64,000 bases of DNA from Balanoglossus misakiensis (Eukaryota > Hemichordata): positions 11,470,001 to 11,534,000 of the forward strand of contig CM082582.2 in NCBI GenBank assembly GCA_040954595.2, read 5' to 3'. Of this stretch, positions 51,501 to 62,251 are shown piece by piece; positions within the stretch are counted from its first letter, which is position 1; every line of letters begins with the position of its first letter. Below the pieces are notes generated by a model, which worked only from the letters and a program-made list of their open reading frames with translations, searched no databases and was not told where the DNA came from. Position numbers and translations under genes: made by a program.

Positions 51501-52003
51501 GGAAATTAGGCCCATGCCCACGCCTACGGTGATGACTATCGGCGGATCGACGTAAGATGACCAAAATTCCGAAATGTAAAAAGAATATGTGTTGTTGTTT
51601 GTTCCGTGATACATTTGAAAGTGTATGCACCGATACCAGATTTATTTTTTGGAATTTTCATTTGCCTCATGTCTGAATAGAATTAACATGAACAAGTTTC
51701 ACTAGATTTACTGATTGAATATTTTAAAATTTAACAAGATATTCATGAGTCTAATTAAACTTCCATTTTTGTGAATATTTTTTATTCAGACCTGATATAC
51801 TTCACTCGGAGCATGATCTGCAATCTGAGTCCGCCGAGGAAGGCAGAAATAGAGAAGTGCAGTTGACAATAGAAAGTAGGCCGCCAAGTGAAGTCGTAGT
51901 ATCTTCACTTCCGGGGGCACGTGAGGTCGTGGAATCTTCACTTCCGGGGGCAAGTGAGGTCTCGGAATCTTCACTTCCGGGTTCAAGTGACCACGTAGAA
52001 TAA
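48502..52003 (+). CDS. Gene K: CUB membrane protein without LDLa, repeat-bearing tail
   Basis: Exons 48502-48610, 48977-49119, 49419-49748, 50117-50327, 50582-50841, 51028-51244, 51380-51551, 51790-52003 encode 551 residues. The start gives MSAKLLHMFGLIALLVIIAQ; an upstream in-frame Met lies before it. The propeptide ends EKR before ALGDCGR. CUB1 is ordinary. The middle CUB has decayed: its first two cysteine positions are HGSLSW and DDYYLMIIV, while DIPCCDTF keeps a vicinal pair. A Trp/Thr linker (STWTYSDVIASTWWN) leads to CUB3 with ELCCDFVEIFDG. No LDLa exon lies in the 135-base intron before TM (AVIIAAVFGVLVPVLVIVIA). The tail contains three 11-residue repeats with the core ESSLPG. L is its sister. 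AATAAA at 52684. Confidence 0.88.
51887..51985 (+). repeat. Three in-frame 33-base repeats in the gene K tail
   Basis: Copies at 51887-51919, 51920-51952 and 51953-51985 each contain TCTTCACTTCCGGG and encode 11 residues of the form (S/R)EVxxSSLPG(A/S). Copies 2 and 3 match at most positions, so the array is young. Sister gene L has no equivalent. Confidence 0.95.
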
Positions 52004-53315
52004 CCCCTCGAAGAAATTTTTATGTGGAATAGTATACCGTGTAATATTTACCTTATACACCAGACTACATTGTCAGCTCTCCACAAAAGCTAAAACTCTG
52101 ATATATGGTAAAATGTGAATCTCTAATTTTAGTACAATGAGTGGAGTGACCGTGAATGACACAAACATTATAACCGGGAGAGCCATTGTCTCAAGTTTAA
52201 AATTCAAAATGGCCACCAATCACTACTCGTTAACTCTATGTAGAAAAATTGAAATGGTGATTTTGTGTGTGAAAGCAAGATAGCAGAAGCTGTTCCATCC
52301 CTCACCTTTGCCAACGGCTCGTCGGCCTTTCTCTTTATGCATGCTGTTGGGAAAGTTGATCGTTTGTCAGAAACACACTTTATATGGACTTCGAATATAG
52401 CGATTCAGAATACATTCGTGTCCAACACGTCTTATGTATTCTGTAGACCAGGTGTTGGTGTAAAAATGGCATGTATTGAGCTTATCAACAAAGTATGTAT
52501 GGGCTTGCAAATTGTATTATTGACTGTGGTGACAAGCTGAATGCCTAGAATATCAACATGATATAAGGAGTAGAACATGAAACTGTAGGTGGCACACAGA
52601 ACAAAAATACTTTAAAATGTTATCAAAAGTTACAGCCACTGTGCCTTTAAGGAAAATACTTATAAATTAGTGTTTCTTTGTTAAATAAAGCGCAAGTGAA
52701 CCGATGCTGTGAGTTTTAAAAGAGAACACTGTCAAAAAAATCTTGATAAAAGCCGGAGGCATATTCTGTTTTGTCGTGCTGCATGGTTGATCCCATTTAG
52801 GCCTACCAGGTATATGTATTGTTTTCCTTGCTACTGTGATGTCATAGTTGCTATAGGCACACTTACATCAACAATCCACCTGCCATACTTGTGTGAACGT
52901 TTCGATCGGCAGTTGCGCCAAGCGATTCTGGCGAACTCAAGATCTACTTTGGGGATTCTGTTACCAATCGAGTGACGGTGAACTCTGTAAGTGTTGTGAA
53001 ATCGCTCGTCAACTTGAACTCCACGCAGTTCTCCGCTTGGGAAAAGTTGCGTAGTTGTTCTATTTAACCTGCGTGGGGCTATACTCTATTAATGAATTCA
53101 GCTGTGAGAATAGTAATATAGAAATGTTAACTCCGTGTACCAGAAGTACATAGTTCAAATCGTATATATATATATACATAATGGACCAAAGTTTGCACTT
53201 TAGATGCATGAAAAGGAAATCGCATTGTTAAAAACACATTGTAAATGAAACTTCATGTTTCAGACACGGAAACTAAAGCGCTCGTGCGTGCAAACGGTTC
53301 CCTGCAAGTTTCAAC
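52004..53315. other. 3' UTR of gene K and 5' region of gene L
   Basis: The acceptor TTTCAG at 53258-53263 probably opens the L start exon, and CTCT|GTAAGT near 52988 may end a non-coding exon. A TA-rich run lies near 53165. Confidence 0.4.
52684..52689 (+). terminator. Poly(A) signal of gene K
   Basis: AATAAA about 680 bases past the stop; the distance is long, so an earlier non-canonical site is possible. Confidence 0.45.
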
Positions 53316-56125
53316 ATGATTGTAAGACTGCTTTTGATGACAGCCTCCATTGCCTTCTTAAGTTTCTACCAAACAGAGATAATAAATGGAAGAGCTTTAG
53401 CCGAAAACGACTATGGTGTCCACGATATTGGTAAGTTTGTATGAGAACATTCGATGGTTGTTTGCATGACTTTGGGGGAGAAGATGACGTGTATAAACAC
53501 TCGTCACCAATGTTATGGATATTTACTGGGGACTGCTATTAATACACTGCAAAGCTATGATATTTGTCGCCCTTTTCCTCTGTCGAAAGTCTACGTCTCT
53601 GAGATTGATGACGTATGTACCCTTTCCTATGTAGAAAAGAGGGCGCTTGGAGACTGTGGCGGGACTTTCTACGTAGACTCCGGAGAGTTCTCCTCGCCGG
53701 GATACCCTGGTTACTATAACAACAAGCAGGAATGCATTTACGTCATTTTCATACCGAGGAATGACGCATTGATTGTGGTAAGATATTGTTTTACCATCAT
53801 TGCTTCGCTGTATCCTGACAAATATAGTCACCCAGTTTCAAGGTAATTGCACCACAATTATCGTGCATCTCATAAAATATTATCAAAACTGTTCAATGAA
53901 GTTGTTTTCTTCTGAATGATTTTTTTTCAGTTAGACTTTGTCGCTTTCAATACTGAGCCAATGTACGATGTCGTCAGTGTATACGAAGGTCTTTCCTTGA
54001 CTGGCACGCTGATCGGGGAGTACACTGGAATCTCGCCCCCGCCGAGAATATGGTCATCGGGGCACGTCCTAACCATCACCTTCACGTCGGACTTTTCGGC
54101 CACCCGTCCAGGGTTTCTCGCCAACTACACTGCGTTTTCGGAATCAAGTGAAATCGGAAACCGTACCATCATCTCCGACTTTGGAAGTTTTTCGTGGCGA
54201 GATTGGTACTACGGGAAGGACGACTGTTACCTGCTTATAATAGTGTCCAAAGACAAAGTACAGGTAAGAACATTTGAGATTGTAGACGTGTTCTTCGAAT
54301 GTGCATATTACCGTACTGGAGTAGTTGTTGTTTCAAATCAAAGGACAGGTTATATAAAATAAGAGAATCGGTTGGAACAAAAATCTGTTCGGTGATATCT
54401 TGTTTAATATGTTGACAGAATTTACTGACTTGAATGTTTCAATTAATAATGATGTCCAAATTATTGTCTTTCTCCTTTGTGTCCAATTCAATAGTTAGAT
54501 ATGGACATTCCTTGCTGCCGGTCGTTTTACATCGAAGCATTCGACGGGTTGTCTCAGTCAGATGTGTCGCTGAGTCGATTTTACATTGATTATGGATGGG
54601 TTAGATTGACATCAAGCGGCAGGAGCATGTACGTCCATCTGTATCAAGCTGATAATGTTTCATCGAGCATAGGTGTGAGTTACCGTACAGTTACGCAAGG
54701 TAAAATCCGAATTTCACGACAATAGGTCGCTGCAAATCGTTTCATCTGGTCCACACTTGTGCAACGTTACGAAATCTGATGTTTCTATAATGTGTAAGTC
54801 CATCATATCTTTCCAGGATCAACTCGGATCAATCACTACTATAATAATTACTGGACTTCAACATACGCAAGCAACTGGCGGGTGCCAACGACAACTGCAT
54901 GGTACACTGAGCCGACTGATTGGTGGCGTTGGTGGTATCTCTCAACAGAAACATATCAATACGCCCTCGGCGACTGTGGCGGTAATTTCACCTCCGATGA
55001 AGGGTCATTCGCGTCTCCCTCATACCCCGGATATTACCCTGACCAACAGGATTGTTATTACGTCATAACAGTCTCTGATGGCAACACATTAGTGGTAAGA
55101 TGTAGACATGACTATCCATGCGCTCAAAATTTCTCCGAATCTACGTACAAGTGCGCCTTTTCTGTTTAATGTAATCATATTTACAACTCCTTAAAATGTC
55201 TATCAGTCATCTACAATCATTTCAACTGTGCCTGATATCTTCCGCAGCTCGAATTCATTGAATTTGACACCGAGGTATGTTGCGATTTTGTTGAGATCTT
55301 CGACGGCGAGGCCAAATTCTCCGCTTCGTCGTTGGGCAAATTTTACGGCTCCAAGATCGACTCGGAAATCAAATCATCGGCGCGAAGTCTCTTCGTTCAC
55401 TTCCACTCGGATCACTCGAAGTATCACAGGGGATTTCTTGCCTCTTACAAATTGGAAACTCAAGGCAAGAACATTTCAGTGATCAACAAAACTACTTATT
55501 CAAGTTTGATTTTTGCCTAAATGCTTCAGTTGTTCAGATTTAGATTTTCCCATGATAATTGATGAACCGAAAATCCTCCAAGTGATTTCTGATTTTACTC
55601 TCGTTTAGTTGAGACCGACATATGGATCATAGTCGGGGGATCTATCGGAGCTGGATTTGCCTTGCTGATTGTCGTGGTTGTGATCGTCGTCGTCGTCTGC
55701 GGCATTCACTCGAAGAAGCCACCTGCGCCACCTACGCCCATAGAAGTTCGGACGATGAGAATTGGCTCCACGTACGTCACTGTAGACTTTCACCCCACGC
55801 TGTGCGGTTCCCTCGGGAACATGTCATTAAAAATAAAGGCAATTCTAAAACACCATTATCAATGAAAACATTTTTTTCTCTCGAAAATTTAACGGTACGC
55901 TCGGGTAAGACGTCTCCCGGAAGTCATGAATTGTGAAAAAATCATGATCTGACATGTTTTTTGTTATTTTTCAGGCCCGATATTCTGGACGAAGATGAAG
56001 AAGAAGGTACAGACTTGGGTACCATAGGAAGAAGTCACTACAACAAGGGGTATCCCACTAGCCAGGGGCATCCACCCCCATATGGTCAGTCACCTCTTCC
56101 AGGGGCGATTGATAATGTCGAATGA
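53316..56125 (+). CDS. Gene L: CUB membrane protein without LDLa, PPPY tail, Trp-rich linker
   Basis: Exons 53316-53430, 53635-53777, 53931-54263, 54495-54699, 54817-55094, 55248-55464, 55609-55771, 55975-56125 encode 534 residues. The signal peptide is MIVRLLLMTASIAFLSFYQT; the propeptide ends EKR. CUB1 resembles K (RPGFLxNYxAxSxS shared). The middle CUB lacks its first cysteine (DFGSFSW) but keeps the second (DDCYLLIIV) and a vicinal pair (DIPCCRSFYIEAF). The linker exon has seven tryptophans in about 50 residues, including DWWRWW. CUB3 has EVCCDFVEIFDG. The intron after CUB3 uses a GC donor (CAAG|GCAAGA), the only choice that keeps phase 1. The TM is very Val-rich; the tail has an acidic DEDEEEG run and HPPPYGQSPLPG, a PPxY motif that K lacks. 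Confidence 0.88.
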
Positions 56126-56947
56126 CTCATGTCCCTGCTTGGTTATGTCAAATATAGCAATTACATGTATTTTAAATAATCAGATTTCTAATAATCGTTG
56201 ACCGCGGTCAAATAGACCGTCAAACATTTTAATAATTGTCACGAGAAAATCGCGACCTACAACGCAGAAGTAAGACCCTTAGAGGTGTACAGTCACCTAT
56301 GCAAATTTTAGCCAGTTACCATGGACACTATAGATCTAGCCAATCACAATTAAATACTCAGTGGATGGCCACGCGATAATTTCGTTGAAGAATTACACAT
56401 CAATATAGCTGATACAATCAACTATATTAATACATTGATAGTTGATAAAATCAATTTGAAATTTCACAGAGTTTCTGTATGACAGTACTGTAAGCTTTAG
56501 GCTATACATGTATTACATTTAGTATTCAGACACAAGAATGTTTTTTTTAATCATGTACAAAGATTCTCTCATAAATGAGGTATGCTGGTTCAACTGAATT
56601 GGTTATTTATTTGTGCGATAACAGCAGCATAACAATTCAACCAGGGCATTTCACTCCATACTGACAAATGACGTATGCCTGTACGTAAACAAAAGTGTAT
56701 TATTGTTCATGACAACACGGCGGGTTGACTGAGGTGACACCGTCGACGTTTCCATTGCTTCTGTGTTGAAGTGTTTTGTGACGTAGAACCGAAGGACATT
56801 CATTTCAAGGTCAAGCTACGTATACCGTGACGTTGACCGGAACAATACCTGCTCCTTCTCCCTTTTCTGTTCTGCCTTCAAGTTGCGCAGACTGTTACCG
56901 CTGTCGTCAGGGTGAGGAATACACAGAGTGACGTAGGTCTATATTCT
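56126..56947. other. 3' UTR of gene L and spacer to gene M
   Basis: ATTAAA occurs near 56349. No gene or repeat family was recognised. Confidence 0.4.
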
Positions 56948-57026
56948 GTCCGCCATTTTGTAAATATCCTTGGCCGAAGCAACAAACGCGCGTACGCGTC
57001 GAGTGAACGTGAAGGAGAGAAAAATC
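56948..57026 (+). promoter_or_regulatory. Candidate start region and non-coding first exon of gene M
   Basis: GTCCGCCATTTTG is a YY1-like word (the family word elsewhere is GCCGCCAT). The donor AATC|GTAAGT lies about 75 bases on. The acceptor ATATCAG at 58304-58310 is three bases from the ATG. The TGTGACGAC part of the H/I/J element is absent, so this is a weaker match. Confidence 0.4.
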
Positions 57027-58310
57027 GTAAGTAAATTTTGAGCCCTTGATAACTGAGGATATTGGTCTCTGACATCTGGCCAACACATTTGAAGACGTTT
57101 AATTGTGATTGTTAATTATATGTCGTGTTCAACGATGAATGAGAATAATAAGCTGAGCTTACAATTAGGCTACATACGAAAGTGAACGTGATTAGGCCTA
57201 CCATGATCGCCGCCGTTATCATGTGAATATTGTCGGTCGATGTTAATTAAATGATTTGTTAAAAGGCTTTAATATTCACATCGTTTTGCTACTTTTAGCG
57301 GGGATTCTGGGTCCGTGGTATTTCGGTTTGATTATAATGTCCGCGCAGTGACGTTACAATGTGGTGAATGCACGATACACCTGCCGCAACGCCACCTGGC
57401 TGGACCCACGGACAGCCAATGCGATGCCGTATAACTATGGCCTCACAGTACGCGTATTAGCTAGAGCGAAACTAGACATTTTAGCGAATGAACTACATCA
57501 TACAACAGACCGTCTTCGTTTGGGAATTGTAAACTGCACAACATCGGCACGACGCATATAGCCCAAATATTTATTCTCAATTGTCAGTTGAAATAGTATG
57601 TAGGCCTAGGGTAGTATTTGCACATGTCATTAGTGATTGATGTCGCATATCTGCTCCGCGGGTTTGTTTCGAGTCACCGTGTGTGTTTTACAAACAATGT
57701 TCATTGGAAGGCACACTGGAAGGTATATATCAGGTCACCGTTTCTTTTGTCCGACGTATAAGCAATACATGATCACCCAAGGTTATCACGAACAATGCGA
57801 CAGTAGTTGTCAGGTTCGCAATCTCTTCAATTTGCTTTTTATCCGTGTTGTTCTTGTTAAATCATCACCAGTTTGCCCGAGGTGAGATAAAGGAGCGAGT
57901 CGGTGAGTTTGTAAAAGAATAAGAGTCATGGCAAAGTTGAATGCGAGCTGTTCTAGGCCTAAATAGGCCATCGTGAATTCTATGACGCACTATTTACGTT
58001 ACGTTCCCGCGGTCGTGATTCATGCATGTCACGCGTTTGGCGAATTCCGCTCCCCTAATACTGACCACAATGGAGTCTATTTGCGACATCCTATCTGATA
58101 TGACCATAGCCATGCGGTTCGATAGGATAAATTTATTTATGTTGCGAAGTGAAGCATCAATCGCAAACACTTAAAACGTTTGCCTCCGACATTGGCCATA
58201 GAAATGAGGCAGAACACCGGTATGAATTCGACATCGTATTCTCAAAATCGAATTCGTGTTTTTGATAACATTTTTACCTAAATATCTTTTCCTATATCAA
58301 CATATATCAG
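57027..58310. other. Probable 5' UTR intron of gene M
   Basis: A 1.28 kb interval between the GTAAGT donor and the ATATCAG acceptor. No coding exon was seen in it. Confidence 0.4.
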
Positions 58311-58313
58311 AAA

Positions 58314-61300
58314 ATGGCGTTGTGCAGAGGTCTGCTGCTTTTAGGCATCATCGCGTGCGTTTGCATGGTTGCCTTGACGACCGACAGCGAGCATATCGGG
58401 AAAGAAGTCGACCACAACGGTCATGTAGTCCACAGCATAGGTAAGATATCTACTCCTATTTTGACATAAATGATCAAAAATCCGCAAAATACACACTGAT
58501 CCGACGTAGCCATTCTCGTTGAGATACACAAGCGTAGTTTTAAACATTCGCGTTATAGGGACAAGATGGCTGATTTTTGACATTGTTTTGATGACCTTTA
58601 AAGCCAGTTTCTTTTGATCATTTTTGTAGAGCGGAGGGCGATCGGAGATTGTGGCGGCATTTTCAGCGAAGACAGCGGCGTGTTTTCGTCGCCCAATTAT
58701 CCCGGCAACTATGACAACAGCGAATATTGTGATTACGATATCTCAGTATCGCCGGGATACGTTATCCGGGTGAGAAATAATTGGACTTTCGTCATCAGTT
58801 CAAATGTTCAATACTTGTTGACAGACAGACAGACAGACAGACAGACGATCAAATGCGACCATTGCAAATCATATAGTTGACTGTCGCTTTTCTGGAAACA
58901 TTGCCAAGTACTCAGAATTGAGACTCCACTCTGTAATGTCGACACGTGCCTTCGCATTCGACGATGACGGTGGGCGTGGTGTTGTAGTTTCCTTATTCCT
59001 AAAGACCTTTCTCCCCGTTTCATCATCTTACAGCTTGAATTTAGCGTTTTCCATACAGAGACCAACTTCGATAAAGTGAAGATATACGACACATCGGCAT
59101 ATAATCCCACCCACGAGTACTCAGGGTCGACTATACCCCCAGTGTTTGAGTCAACAGGTTCCAGCATGAGAGTCGTGTTCACATCTGATGGTTCCTCGGT
59201 TTACCAAGGCTTCCTGGCCTCGTACAACACCGCCGAATACGTGCCAGTCGAGTATTCATTAGGGGACTGTGGGGGCGTCCTGACGACAGATACAGGATCG
59301 ATATCATCGCCGGATTACCCGTCTGAATATCCACATGGAGTGGACTGTTACTACTCGATTACTGTCTCCACGGGCAACACGGTGACGGTAAGCAAAACAG
59401 CCCATCACTTTTCTCCATTCCCATTCCCTTGAATTTTACGAACCATACCTTCAGCCATGTTCACACAGATGTATCCACCTCTAATTATTTTGTTCTCATT
59501 ATCTCCGATGCATCGAATGACGTATTTCTCCCTCTTTTATTCTTCGGGTTTACAGTTGGAGTTCACTGTATTTGAAACAGAATCATGTTGTGACAATGTT
59601 GAAGTGTTTGACGGGGACTCGGCATACGCCTCGTCGATGGGACAGTTTTCCGGCACCAGTATTGACTCGCCGTTCGTGTCGTCGGGCCGAAGCCTGTACA
59701 TTCGCTTCCATTCCGACAGTTCTGTGTCCGATCCTGGATTTTACGCCAGTTACTGGACCACTGGCAGCGGTGGGGGAGGAGGAGGAGGTGATGGAACAGA
59801 GTTTTCAGGTACAAATCCACTCAGCCCGGGGAAGTTTTTGATCGACATTTTAACGGCCTGATGTATAGGAATATTAGAAGACATTCTTACCATATATGCC
59901 ATAGCTTTCCATGTTTTTATTACATGTAATGAGAATATTACATTCTTTCGACAGTCTGTGACGATCCTGTGGTGACCACACCTGGGGGATTTGCACAGTC
60001 TCCGAACTATCCTTTGGACTATCCCGACAATAGAGACTGTATTCTTACCATAACGGCTACTGGCAGTTTTTCCAGGGTTTACTTGAGGTTTCTGGACGTC
60101 GATCTTTACCAGGGACCCCAGGGTAAGTCGTAGTTGTTTGGTTTGTTTTGTCTGGAATCGGTGTTACTAGTAAATGAGATTATTTGCAATATAAGGCGAA
60201 ACACATACACATACCAGTGGAGAGAGGTACTTCCAACTTTAGTTTAGGAGCGTTCAGTTATTCCACGGCCTGGGGTGGAGCCAGGAAATTCTTCACCTGT
60301 CTCGCCCATAATTAGTAAACTCCCCTACTTACTACAACCCCAAACAGATGATGACCCCCGTTTTAAAGATGACACAATTATAAATATAGCAGCAGTCTAT
60401 CTCTAACCACATTTCTGACATGTCGTTTACAGGTGCCTGCTCTGACGGTGGCGATTACGTCACCGTTACTGACGACGACGATTTATCGATGGGAACCGTG
60501 TGCACCAGCTACGACATTGGCAATGAATATACGTCAAGAAACAGTCTAACCTTGACATTCCATTCGGGAGAACACACCGACACTTACAAGGGTTTCCAGG
60601 CATTATACAGTTTTTACTATGATTCCTGTGAGTAAAATACACGACACATTTTAGCTGTTCATGCTTGTACAATGTCTCGCTGGCTTTCCCATACACTACC
60701 AATGATGTTGAACACATTCTCATGCTGGTTTTAATTTCCATTGGTCGTTTCAGCGAGTTCCAATTGTTTTTATTCGGACGATCACATCTACTGCTCCTCC
60801 GAAGGCAGGTGTATATCTGGAACCTTGGAGTGCGATGGTTATGACCACTGTGGGGATGGCAGCGATGAAGAGTGTTCAAATAGTGAGTGATTTTTCTCTA
60901 CATCAATGACAGTTCGCATACTCACGTATGCATGTAGTTCAATTCAGTTCTATTTTGATAGTCAGGAATTCCAGGTAAATATATCTTCTGTCACTTCTTC
61001 GAACAGCGGCGCTTATTGCTGGAGTAGTCATCGGCGTGATTGCCTTGATCGCCATCATTGCCGTCGTCGCTATATATTTTTGCTGTTGCAAGAAGTCGTC
61101 CGCCACAACGCCCTCAAGAGGTGCCACCAACACCAGGTTAACGAGGGCGCCTCCTAGTGGAGCGACAGTCGGTTTTACGGGCTATAAACCCCAGGGAATG
61201 TAAGTATTCTGAAGCCACATACATGCATGTACTAGAGAATACTTTGGTCCGCGCGTGATACAAGTTTTGGCTGCAGATTGTTAGATTGAAATGTGTCACG

Positions 61301-61761
61301 TAGGCCTACATGTACTTGAATTTCTTCTGTTAATAACATCACCTGACCAATGCGTGTTTTGTTGCCTCTCCGTTATATGCAGAAACACCGTGTCTTCGAC
61401 TGTGAACGACCCTGGTGCCCCTGGAAACAACGCGTATGGAGGTTACTACGAGCCTACTGCGCCTTACTACATGAACGAGTACAACAACCCTGGTATGGAC
61501 TTGAGCGCTGGTTACCCGCCACCAGCGGCAACAACTGGAGCCGCATCCTCTTACCCGTCACCAGGCCTCCCAGGTTCGACGACGAATGACCCCGCATATC
61601 CTCCTCCGAACGACCCCATGGCGATGTACCCACCCCCGCCACAAGGATTCGGTGCACCCGCTCCAACCACATACAACCCTATGTTCCCACCTGAATCAAA
61701 TCCGAACATGGCCCCTCCACCACCAAGTTACAATGACGCGATGACTATGAACAGACCCTAG
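58314..61761 (+). CDS. Gene M: three-CUB, LDLa type I membrane protein with long PPxY tail
   Basis: Exons 58314-58440, 58630-58769, 59034-59387, 59556-59808, 59955-60122, 60433-60627, 60754-60882, 61007-61199, 61383-61761 encode 645 residues, the largest member. The signal peptide is MALCRGLLLLGIIACVCMVA; the propeptide ends ERR before AIGDCGG. CUB1 has ETNFDKVKIYDT; CUB2 has the vicinal ESCCDNVEVFDG and then a poly-Gly linker GSGGGGGGGDG. CUB3 keeps four cysteines. LDLa is CDGYDHCGDGSDEEC. TM (LIAGVVIGVIALIAIIAVVA) abuts CCCKK. The tail is long and Pro/Tyr/Asn-rich, with GGYYEPTAPYYMNEY, YPPPPQGF and APPPPSYNDAM, a PPxY close to the C-terminus as in B, C and E. Only here do a GGYYEP box and a PPxY occur together. 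AATAAA at 62576. Confidence 0.91.
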
Positions 61762-62219
61762 CTTTTACAGTCACATAACCCCCTCCCATTTCCCAGATAT
61801 TTTATCGTCAAAAAGGCCGATCCATCGACAGCAAACTATCCATTTACACGTTCTTCCAAAAGCGCACACATCGAAAGTCGACCTGCTGCATAGCTTTGCA
61901 CCACCATGCACGTGGAGAAAATAACAGCATGAGCCGAGCCAGCTGACAAGGATTCCCGCCACACAGTCAAGATAATCACCGATTACCGTAACGTCGCCAC
62001 ACCGTGTATGGTATATTATCTGCAGTGCCAGTGGAAATATGCGCACTTGTATTTATATGGTAATAAGTGTGTGCCAAGTTTTTGGATTTGAATATATAGC
62101 ACTGATGAGTTGACTATCATCCAGATCCGTCCATGTTTATAAAGTGTATATATCAGTCATGCATTTACTATCTGGAATGATGCAGGGGCTCTTTGTTGAA
62201 TTCAACAGTTTTACGTATA

Positions 62220-62251
62220 AGAGAGAGAGAGAGAGAGAGGGGGGGGGGGGG
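62220..62251. repeat. (GA)n(G)n low-complexity run
   Basis: GA repeats followed by a run of G, in the 3' UTR region of gene M before its AATAAA. Confidence 0.93.
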
